Source of the DNA: DUUS01 sp964416365
GTDB lineage: Bacteria > Bacillota_I > Bacilli_A > RF39 > UBA660
Direction of reading: 5' to 3'
Assembly: GCA_964416365.1 (NCBI GenBank)
Contig: CAYQDO010000028.1
Location: forward strand, 1-11,398
Length of the DNA: 11,398 nt
Shown: piece by piece, positions 1-5,657 of the stretch
Numbering within the stretch: the first letter of the stretch is position 1
How the letters are laid out: every line of letters starts with the position of its first letter
The notes under the pieces: model-generated
The model's input: the letters and a program-made list of their open reading frames with translations, nothing else
The model's database searches: none
What the model was told of the DNA's origin: nothing
Program-made: the position numbers and the translations under genes

Positions 1-731
1 GTAATCCCCATCTTTTCACCGATTTCTTCGGTCGTTGGTTCACGTGATAATTCTTGGACTAATTGACGTTGAATTCGAACCAGTTTATTAATGGTTTCAA
101 CCATATGCACAGGAATACGGATGGTTCTAGCTTGATCGGCTACCGCTCTCGTAATCGCTTGTCTAATCCACCAAGTTGCATAGGTACTAAATTTATAACC
201 TTTGTCATAGTCAAACTTTTCAACGGCTTTCATTAGGCCAATATTACCTTCTTGAATTAAATCAAGGAATAATAAACCACGTCCAACATATCTTTTTGCA
301 ATTGAAACAACTAATCTTAAGTTAGATTCGGCTAACAGTTTTTTTGCTTCATCATCACCATTATCTACACGAATCGAAAGATTCATTTCTTCTTCTCCGG
401 TTAAAAGAGAAATACGTCCGATTTCCTTTAAATACATTCTAACTGGATCATTGATATTAATATCTTTAGTTAGATCTTCTTCTGCAAGTATTTTTACTTC
501 ACTAGCACCGGTATTTTCACTACTTTTGACATCTTCTTCTGATGCTACAACGGTAATACCATTTTCTATTAAAAAGTTATATAAGTCGTCTAAAGCATCA
601 TTATCAACATCTAGTCCCTTTAATGCATCTGCTAATTGTTCGAAGGTAATATAACCTTCTTTTTTACCTAGTTCTAATAAAGATTGTTTTCTTTCTTCTA
701 ATGTTTTGATTTCTTTTAAAATTTTTGCCAT
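1..731 (-). CDS. rpoD: Primary RNA polymerase sigma factor RpoD (sigma-70/SigA), 3' part missing
   Basis: This is the housekeeping sigma factor, which joins core RNA polymerase, recognises -35/-10 promoters and melts the -10 region. The first 243 residues are visible; the gene runs off the left edge, so regions 3.1-4.2 (including the -35-binding helix-turn-helix) are not seen. In order: a region 1.1-like fold at about 5-62; an acidic linker at 64-90; region 1.2 starting at DPVRMYLKEIG (95-105); region 2 at about 129-200, with NLRLVVSIAKRYVGRG (137-152), LDLIQEGNIGLMKAVEKFD (156-174) and the -10-melting stretch YKFSTYATWWIRQAITRA (179-196); then region 3.0 with RIPVHM at 205-210. The ATG lies 2 bp after the dnaG stop, and an AAGTGAG ribosome site overlaps the end of dnaG, so dnaG and rpoD are probably co-transcribed. 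Region 1.1 marks a group 1 factor. Identity is certain; only the C-terminus is unseen. Confidence 0.97.
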   Translation of the reverse strand, partial: MAKILKEIKTLEERKQSLLELGKKEGYITFEQLADALKGLDVDNDALDDLYNFLIENGITVVASEEDVKSSENTGASEVKILAEEDLTKDININDPVRMYLKEIGRISLLTGEEEMNLSIRVDNGDDEAKKLLAESNLRLVVSIAKRYVGRGLLFLDLIQEGNIGLMKAVEKFDYDKGYKFSTYATWWIRQAITRAVADQARTIRIPVHMVETINKLVRIQRQLVQELSREPTTEEIGEKMGI

Positions 732-733
732 AA

Positions 734-2452
734 TTACTCACTTTCTTTTTTTAATTTCATTAATAAATCGTTTAGTTCGATTTGACGGTTAATATCAGTT
801 TCTTTATCAATTTCTTCTTTTAGTTTGTTTATTTGTTCTTCTTTTATCCATTTTTTAATAGCTTCTAAATAATCATCAAATTCTTCATAGTTGGGTTCCA
901 TTTCTTCATATTGATTAATAATTCTAAGAACTATATCATAATAAGCACTTTTAATCTCAAAGGAAATAAAATCAGCCATATTAAAATCTTGATTAAGTTT
1001 ATAATAAGCTAAGATATCATTAGCTATCTGATTGTATTTTTTATCTGGGATATATCCTAAACTACGATCATATTTCTTTAAATATTTTAGGTTTTTCATC
1101 ATCATATAGATAATGGCTTCGCATATTTTTTGATATTTGTTTAATTTAGGTATAGTTTTCTTAACCACTATAGGTTGGGGATTTATTACTTTTTCTTTCT
1201 GAATAAGTTTTCTTAATAAAATCTCTTTATTTAAATTATAATCTGTACATATTTTATTAATAGTTACTTCTTTTAAAATATCATCATCACTTTTATTTAA
1301 TTCATCAATAACACTATTTATATAATTTGCTAAATCTTTACTTTTATTTAAGTCTTTATTTGATTTTAAATATTGTAATTTAAATTCAAAAAATGATTGA
1401 GGTCTTTTTAATAAATCTTTAAATTTTTCCGGACCAAATCTAATAATATAAGAATCCGGATCTTTTTCTTCACTTAACCTAATAACTTCAACTGGCAAAT
1501 TATTTCTAACAAGTTCTTCGCCAATTGATATTGTACCATTTAATCCAGCTTCGTCATTATCTAGCATTAAAATTATTTTTGAATTCAGTTTTTTTAATAA
1601 TGCGATGTGTTCTTTAGTTAGAGCAGTTCCCATTGTGGCTACAACATTTTTAACGCCAATAGAATATACTCTAATCGCATCAATATGCCCCTCAACAATA
1701 ATAATGCTTTTAGTTTTATTTACCTCATTTTTAGCTTTATCGTAATTAAATAATGTATTACCTTTTTTAAAAATAGGGTTTTCTTTGCTGTTAATGTATT
1801 TATTGGGTGATTCCATATTATAGACTCTGGCACTAAAAGCAATTGGTTCACCACGTTCATTGTTTATTGGAAAAGTTATTCGGTTCTGAAAAATATCATG
1901 AAAATTTTCTTCATTTTTATTAGTGACACCAACATCAATAATTTGTTTTTCTGAAAAACCTTTACCTAATAATAATTTTGATAGATTATTACCTAAAGCC
2001 ACTCCGATATTAAATTCTTTAATAATATCTTCATTAAGTTGTCTTTTTTTCAAATAATCTTTAGCTTCTTTACCATAAGCACTGTTTAAATTATTAATAA
2101 AGTATTTGGTTGTTATATCGATTATTTCATATAATTCCTTATTAGGCCCAATAGCGTTTTTTTGATATTTTAAATTATATCCTATTTTAGAAGCAACTAC
2201 GGACACTGCTTCTGGAAATGATACATTCTCATAGTTTTGAATAAATGTAAATACATTGCCTGATGCTCCACATACAAAGCAGGTATATATCTGCTTATCT
2301 TTCGAAACACTCATTGATGGATTGTGATCATCATGAAATGGACATATCCCAAAAAAATTTTTACCTTTAGGTTCTAAGTTAATATATGAAGATATAACAT
2401 CAACAATATTGGCATCATTTCTGATTCTATTTATTTCTTCACTTGGAATCAT
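734..2452 (-). CDS. dnaG: DNA primase DnaG
   Basis: This primase makes the RNA primers for chromosome replication and works with the replicative helicase at the fork. From the ATG used here it is 572 residues, normal for Bacillota. An N-terminal CHC2 zinc ribbon has C37, H40, C58 and C61. The RNA-polymerase core has FQNRITFPI (188-196), matching the family ERFxxRIxFPI signature. The TOPRIM domain has VEGHIDAI (253-260) with the metal-binding glutamate at 254, then LDNDEAG with aspartates 298 and 300, and a KDPDSYI motif near 330. The canonical DGD is DND here, a mild variant. The last 140 or so residues are the divergent, Lys/Glu-rich helicase-interaction domain. A TTG start two codons upstream (2458) is possible, but the ribosome site GAGGGTGG (2469-2462) is only 3 nt from it and 9 nt from the ATG, so the ATG is preferred. 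rpoD follows after 2 bp. Confidence 0.96.
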   Translation of the reverse strand: MIPSEEINRIRNDANIVDVISSYINLEPKGKNFFGICPFHDDHNPSMSVSKDKQIYTCFVCGASGNVFTFIQNYENVSFPEAVSVVASKIGYNLKYQKNAIGPNKELYEIIDITTKYFINNLNSAYGKEAKDYLKKRQLNEDIIKEFNIGVALGNNLSKLLLGKGFSEKQIIDVGVTNKNEENFHDIFQNRITFPINNERGEPIAFSARVYNMESPNKYINSKENPIFKKGNTLFNYDKAKNEVNKTKSIIIVEGHIDAIRVYSIGVKNVVATMGTALTKEHIALLKKLNSKIILMLDNDEAGLNGTISIGEELVRNNLPVEVIRLSEEKDPDSYIIRFGPEKFKDLLKRPQSFFEFKLQYLKSNKDLNKSKDLANYINSVIDELNKSDDDILKEVTINKICTDYNLNKEILLRKLIQKEKVINPQPIVVKKTIPKLNKYQKICEAIIYMMMKNLKYLKKYDRSLGYIPDKKYNQIANDILAYYKLNQDFNMADFISFEIKSAYYDIVLRIINQYEEMEPNYEEFDDYLEAIKKWIKEEQINKLKEEIDKETDINRQIELNDLLMKLKKESE

Positions 2453-2461
2453 AGGCAAAAA

Positions 2462-2469
2462 CCACCCTC
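2462..2469 (-). promoter_or_regulatory. Ribosome binding site of dnaG that decides the start
   Basis: GAGGGTGG on the minus strand is a good match to the anti-Shine-Dalgarno. It sits 9 nt before ATG 2452 but only 3 nt before the in-frame TTG at 2458, which favours the ATG. Confidence 0.6.
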
Positions 2470-2519
2470 TGAATAATATATATTACCGTAAACTTGTAGA
2501 TTTCCTTTATTTTTTGCGA

Positions 2520-2548
2520 AAAATAGCATAATTTAGTCATTTTATTAA
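2520..2548 (-). promoter_or_regulatory. Candidate promoter for dnaG-rpoD
   Basis: Minus-strand TTAATA (2548-2543), a 17-bp spacer, then TGC-TATTTT (-10 hexamer 2525-2520 with TG extension). It lies directly after the rnfD-like terminator and upstream of dnaG, where a promoter is required. Both hexamers are weak, so this is a best guess. The T-tract of the terminator would overlap the -35 region. Confidence 0.35.
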
Positions 2549-2574
2549 AAAAAACCTAATTTTTTAGGCTTTTT
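2547..2574 (-). terminator. Intrinsic terminator of the rnfC-rnfD-like operon, overlapping the stop codon
   Basis: Minus-strand stem AAAAAGCCTAA (2574-2564), loop AAAA, and TTAGGTTTTTT (2559-2549) form an 11-bp stem with one G-T wobble, within and followed by a run of eight T. The ascending arm encodes the last residues of the RnfD-like protein and the TAG stop (2558-2556) lies in the descending arm. Confidence 0.75.
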
Positions 2575-3470
2575 AAACAAATCCAATCAATTGCTTTATG
2601 TAATAGACTAACTATTAATATAGCTCCCAAGGCAGCTAATGTTGGTTCTATTAAGAAAAAACAAAAAGATAATATTCCAATCATAATTCCAAAAGTAACT
2701 TGGCCTCGTTTGGTATAAGAACTAGATAATGAATCTGTGGCAACATATATAAAACAAAATAAAATACCATTAGCAAATATATTTTCTAATATTAAGCCGA
2801 TTTGATTAGTATAAATACAATAACCAGCCATTAATATACTAAAAACTATACCGCTATATAAAGCTATGCTTTTTTTATAATAATCTTCTTTCATCAAATA
2901 AAATAAACTATACAATAACCATAACACAAAACTAGTATTTATTCCCCCACTACCCCTGCCTATTAAATAATCAAGAGTATTAAGTTGTAGAGTCGTATTT
3001 GATTCATAAATATTTAAAAAAGTAAATTCTCCAGTTAAATTAATAATAAAAATGATTATAAGAGCACTAACTGCCATAGCATTAAATTTAGCATCCTTAC
3101 TTAATTTACTAATTATAAATACTATTAAGATAATAATAGCAAATAACCATAATTTAGTATTTATACTAATAACTGAAGCTACAATCACACCATATACTGG
3201 ATGAAAAGAGCTAAAAGCTATATCCCAAAATTTGCTTTTTGATTTTCTAATAAAATAACCTTCAACAATATTAATAAATGCCCCTATTAAAAAACCTGTT
3301 AAAACAAATACTAAAGGCTTAATCAAGCCATAAAAATTAACTAAATCATTTAGATATAATTTTAAACCATTTTTATAAAAACCAGTTAATATTAAGGGAA
3401 ATAATGAAAGCAATAGTTTTAGAGAAATTGTTTTAACATTATGTGTACTTTTTAGAAAAGCATTACCCAT
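2556..3470 (-). CDS. RnfD/NqrB-family membrane protein (ion-translocating electron-transport subunit D-like)
   Basis: This 304-residue, strongly hydrophobic protein has about nine or ten membrane helices and belongs to the RnfD/NqrB/RsxD family, flavin-carrying integral subunits of the Rnf and Na+-NQR complexes. The clearest match is at the C-terminus: YVATDSLSSSYTKRGQ (242-257) followed by FGIMIGIL corresponds to the family ATDPVTSPxTxxGQ signature. FNAMAVSALI (129-138) matches the NxFNPAM segment, and GRGSGGINTS (171-180) the GxxGGSIGETS segment. The expected covalent-FMN site (S-G-A-T) is not intact; SNTT at 157-160 lies near the right place and keeps a threonine, but whether flavin is attached is unknown. 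Its ATG overlaps the stop of the RnfC-like gene by one base (TAATG), with AAGGGTGAT upstream, so the two are translationally coupled. No rnfG, E, A or B follows; a terminator closes the operon. Confidence 0.8.
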   Translation of the reverse strand: MGNAFLKSTHNVKTISLKLLLSLFPLILTGFYKNGLKLYLNDLVNFYGLIKPLVFVLTGFLIGAFINIVEGYFIRKSKSKFWDIAFSSFHPVYGVIVASVISINTKLWLFAIIILIVFIISKLSKDAKFNAMAVSALIIIFIINLTGEFTFLNIYESNTTLQLNTLDYLIGRGSGGINTSFVLWLLYSLFYLMKEDYYKKSIALYSGIVFSILMAGYCIYTNQIGLILENIFANGILFCFIYVATDSLSSSYTKRGQVTFGIMIGILSFCFFLIEPTLAALGAILIVSLLHKAIDWICLKSLKN

Positions 3471-4594
3471 TATTTATCACCCTTCTTAAAATTAGTGTTT
3501 GCTGGACAAATGTAAGTGCAAACTCCACAACCGATACATTTATCTTTATTATATTCTGTCCGTGGATCACAACCTACAGGACACTTTGTATGACACATCC
3601 CACAGTTTATACATTTTTTTTCTGCTTTAATATTTAAAGTATTTAAAAAAACACTTCTTATATCTGGAGTTATAATAAAATCTAAAGTATCTACTTCATA
3701 ACCACTAAGTAAACCGTTTATAATAATTTTATAATTGTCACCTTTTAACTTAAAATTATTTAAAATGATATCTCTTAAACAAGTTCCTATTTTAACATTA
3801 ATAATTTTTGGTGTCTCAATCATGTCTCCTGAAATAGTAATGAATTTTTCTGTAATTGGCCTTCTTCTTTTTAAAACATTGTAAATATTAAAAATATCTT
3901 CAATGGTAAAATAAATTATATCTTCAAGATCTTCAGAAGATACTAAGTCATCTAGTAAGATGTCTTTATGACCTAACGGATATACATCAGGAAGCATTCT
4001 TAAATCAATGTTAGGATATGTTCCAATATGATGAATTAAATTTTCTACGTTATCACTATCATTATTTTTAATAGCAAAAAAACATTTCTGACATTCCAAA
4101 ATGCTAGATAGGGCATCAACAGTTTCTAATATTTCGTTAGGATACTTTCTTATAATAGTACTACGATTTTTTTCATAAACTTCAAAGTCTAAACCATTTA
4201 CTACCATAACATGACCATTTATATTATCATTATAAACATTAAATAACTTAATAAGTTCGATTAATTCTTTTTTTGAATAATCATTAAGATATTTTTTTAC
4301 AGGTTTGATTTTTTTGACTTTTTCTTTAAAATCATTTTCGATAACTATTACTGACATTTTTTTATCTTGGACTATCATTTGGGTCATACCAAGTACCAAG
4401 CCAGAAACAGGACAATATATATATTCTTCATCTTTATTTAAAATAATGCTATCTTTTAACGTTTCTTCATTATTCTTAACATCAATATTATAATTTTTAT
4501 AATATGGTATGTAAATAAAATCGGGATTTAAATAATTATACACATTTTTACTTACTTCAAAATTTTTATTTTTTTTAATTTTTATTAAATCCAT
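3470..4594 (-). CDS. Divergent RnfC-like protein with two [4Fe-4S] clusters
   Basis: This 374-residue soluble protein resembles RnfC/RsxC, which in the Rnf complex links NAD(H)/flavin chemistry to iron-sulfur electron transfer at the membrane. Its C-terminus carries two ferredoxin motifs: C328, C331, C334, C338 and C353, C356, C359, C363, each CxxCxxCxxxCP. Other family landmarks are a barrel-sandwich-like PVSGLV (62-67), NGLDFEVY (133-140) in place of NGAECEPY, VYPLG (204-208) for the YPxG motif, and RPITEKFITISGD (245-257) leading into an SLBB-like part with IGTCLRDII (269-277). The glycine-rich GxGGAGFPT loop expected before NGAECEPY is absent; a Lys/Asn-rich, glycine-poor stretch (about 100-128) takes its place. 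The N-terminal GGxHP segment is also missing. It may therefore not use NADH like true RnfC. A PduS-like or other RnfC relative is an alternative. It has its own promoter and ribosome site (AGGTGG, 4 nt before ATG) and is coupled to the RnfD-like gene. Confidence 0.78.
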   Translation of the reverse strand: MDLIKIKKNKNFEVSKNVYNYLNPDFIYIPYYKNYNIDVKNNEETLKDSIILNKDEEYIYCPVSGLVLGMTQMIVQDKKMSVIVIENDFKEKVKKIKPVKKYLNDYSKKELIELIKLFNVYNDNINGHVMVVNGLDFEVYEKNRSTIIRKYPNEILETVDALSSILECQKCFFAIKNNDSDNVENLIHHIGTYPNIDLRMLPDVYPLGHKDILLDDLVSSEDLEDIIYFTIEDIFNIYNVLKRRRPITEKFITISGDMIETPKIINVKIGTCLRDIILNNFKLKGDNYKIIINGLLSGYEVDTLDFIITPDIRSVFLNTLNIKAEKKCINCGMCHTKCPVGCDPRTEYNKDKCIGCGVCTYICPANTNFKKGDK

Positions 4595-4610
4595 TTTACC
4601 ACCTATAAAA

Positions 4611-4639
4611 ATTATAGCATGTGAGCATAAAAAAATAAA
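4611..4639 (-). promoter_or_regulatory. Extended -10 promoter of the rnfC-rnfD-like operon
   Basis: Minus-strand ATGCTATAAT (4620-4611) is a perfect TATAAT with a TG extension. The -35 position, 17 bp upstream (TTTATT, 4639-4634), is weak and falls inside the preceding terminator. Transcription would begin near 4604, leaving a leader of only about 10 nt that starts at the AGGTGG ribosome site (4604-4599). Confidence 0.65.
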
Positions 4640-4654
4640 CCATTCGGTTTATTT
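4629..4654 (-). terminator. Intrinsic terminator of the single-pass membrane protein gene, containing its stop codon
   Basis: Minus-strand AAATAAACC (4654-4646), loop GAAT, GGTTTATTT (4641-4633) is a perfect 9-bp hairpin running into seven T (4635-4629). The TAA stop (4651-4649) is part of the ascending arm. Confidence 0.85.
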
Positions 4655-5248
4655 ATAAGTATTATATTCAATTTTTAACCAGCCAGATAAATTTGCGATG
4701 TTGTGTACAATGTTAGTCTCTCTAGATAATGCTTCCCCAAATTTTGCTTCTTTGTAATTAGTAAGATCGATATTAATTATCAAATCTATTTGTTTTTTAA
4801 GTTTTTCATTTAAGTCTTTGTTTTTACTAAACACCATTGTATTATATTTATCAAAATTTTTAATACATGTATCGTTGTCAAATATTGCTTTTAGTTCTTT
4901 ATTTGGGATAGTTCTTTTCTCTTTATAACTTAAAATCTTGATATTATCAGAAGTTTCTTCACCTAAATCTTTTTCTAATAAATAACAAGTTTTAATATCT
5001 TTAACAATTAAGTTATATGCCTCTACCTGAGTTTTTTCTGCTTTTGGAATTTCTTTTAATGAACCCCAAACTGCATCTGTTGTAATTTCTTCCATATTTT
5101 TTTCAATGGCTTCTAAGGTTTGTTCAATTACTTCAAAACGATTTTGATATAGCTTTCCAAATTGAACCGGTCTTAAAGCAAAATAAATCGTAATAATTAA
5201 TATGATTACCAATATAGAATTAACTATCCCTGAATAATTCTTCTTCAT
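4649..5248 (-). CDS. Single-pass membrane protein of unknown function
   Basis: I do not recognise this 199-residue protein. A short basic N-terminus (MKKNYSG) is followed by one hydrophobic helix at about 8-25, without a lipobox or convincing signal-peptidase site. It should be an anchored protein with a C-terminal domain of about 170 residues outside the cell. That domain is charged and mostly helical in character, with a likely coiled stretch at 35-56 and two cysteines (C88, C128) that could pair. The size and topology resemble RnfG, and the gene sits directly upstream of the rnfC-like gene, but there is no S/T-G-A-T flavinylation motif, so RnfG identity is not supported. It has its own promoter (5270-5298), ribosome sites AGGTGG and AAGGAAG before the ATG, and a terminator at its stop, so it is probably monocistronic. 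It is divergent from a small regulator gene. The reading frame is secure; the function is unknown. Confidence 0.8.
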   Translation of the reverse strand: MKKNYSGIVNSILVIILIITIYFALRPVQFGKLYQNRFEVIEQTLEAIEKNMEEITTDAVWGSLKEIPKAEKTQVEAYNLIVKDIKTCYLLEKDLGEETSDNIKILSYKEKRTIPNKELKAIFDNDTCIKNFDKYNTMVFSKNKDLNEKLKKQIDLIINIDLTNYKEAKFGEALSRETNIVHNIANLSGWLKIEYNTYK

Positions 5249-5269
5249 ACTTCCTTACCACCTGCCTAA

Positions 5270-5298
5270 ATTATAACATATCAAAAATAAATAAACAA
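5270..5298 (-). promoter_or_regulatory. Promoter of the single-pass membrane protein gene
   Basis: Minus-strand TTGTTT (5298-5293), exactly 17 bp, then TATAAT (5275-5270) preceded by TGT, giving an extended -10. It is placed about 20 nt before the ATG at 5248. Confidence 0.7.
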
Positions 5299-5305
5299 TC
5301 AAATA

Positions 5306-5334
5306 TTTTTGTTTTTTTTAAAATGTGTTATAAT
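5306..5334 (+). promoter_or_regulatory. Promoter of the ribbon-helix-helix gene
   Basis: Plus-strand TGT-TATAAT (hexamer 5329-5334) with a T-rich, poorly matching -35 region 17 bp upstream. It is back to back with the promoter at 5270-5298. Transcription would start near 5341, giving a leader of about 95 nt. Confidence 0.5.
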
Positions 5335-5343
5335 TATACATAT

Positions 5344-5353
5344 AGTTGCAACT
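5344..5353 (+). promoter_or_regulatory. Perfect 10-bp palindrome, candidate operator
   Basis: AGTTGCAACT is fully self-complementary and lies just downstream of the predicted start of the regulator transcript. Ribbon-helix-helix dimers bind short palindromes or paired half-sites and often repress their own gene, so this is a reasonable autoregulatory operator. The assignment is inference; one copy is seen. An 8-bp palindrome ATGTACAT lies further down the leader at 5391-5398. Confidence 0.35.
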
Positions 5354-5435
5354 TTGATTAATTAGAAGAAATATATATTAGAGTTTTCTGATGTACATTT
5401 CTACAAATAACTGTATTACAATATAGGTTATAGAA

Positions 5436-5630
5436 GTGGAGTTGATTAGCTTGGGGTTCTTGCCAAAAAAGACAATAAATAAAGAGCGTTGTCTTTATAA
5501 ATCACTTTATATTAAGGAATGTATTGCAAACAAAGTTGAAAGAATGGCTAAAAAGTATAATACTAGTTTCAACAACGTAGTTATTAGTATGATTGAATAC
5601 TGCTTAGAAGAAGAAAAAGAAAAGAAATAA
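5436..5630 (+). CDS. Small ribbon-helix-helix (Arc/MetJ-like) DNA-binding protein
   Basis: This protein of up to 64 residues has the pattern of a ribbon-helix-helix transcription factor: a short strand at about 20-26 (LYKSLYI), an amphipathic helix at 27-41, the turn NTSFNN at 42-47, and a second helix at 48-60 ending in an acidic/basic tail. Such proteins act as dimers, inserting a two-stranded sheet into the DNA major groove. It is the only plus-strand gene here and is divergent from the membrane protein gene at 4649-5248, which it may regulate along with itself. The start is uncertain: GTG 5436 has only a weak AGG upstream, whereas TTG 5451 has AGTGGAG 9 nt before it and would give 59 residues with the fold intact. 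An antitoxin role is possible for this fold, but no toxin gene is next to it. The family call rests on pattern alone. Confidence 0.65.
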   Translation: MELISLGFLPKKTINKERCLYKSLYIKECIANKVERMAKKYNTSFNNVVISMIEYCLEEEKEKK

Positions 5631-5633
5631 AAA

Positions 5634-5657
5634 TACCCAAAAAATTATTTTTGGATA
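5634..5657 (-). terminator. Intrinsic terminator of the rbgA-topA operon at the topA stop codon
   Basis: Minus-strand TATCCAAAAA (5657-5648), loop TAAT, TTTTTGGGTA (5643-5634) forms a 10-bp stem with one T-G wobble, followed by TTTTTATTT. The TAA stop of topA (5647-5645) falls in the loop. It lies between convergent genes, but the plus-strand reading lacks a T-tract after the stem, so it should act mainly on topA transcripts. Confidence 0.7.

Noticed and set aside
451..654. Plus-strand open frame opposite rpoD
   Set aside because: It is antisense to the conserved sigma factor and has no recognisable protein features. The other plus-strand frames opposite the rnf-like, topA and rbgA genes were dismissed for the same reason.
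4649..5248. Calling the single-pass membrane protein RnfG
   Set aside because: Length, anchor and position fit, but there is no S/T-G-A-T flavin-attachment motif and no other RnfG signature.
5436..5630. The small plus-strand gene as the antitoxin of a toxin-antitoxin pair
   Set aside because: The fold would suit an antitoxin, but no small partner gene lies beside it; the neighbours are topA (convergent) and a 199-residue membrane protein (divergent).
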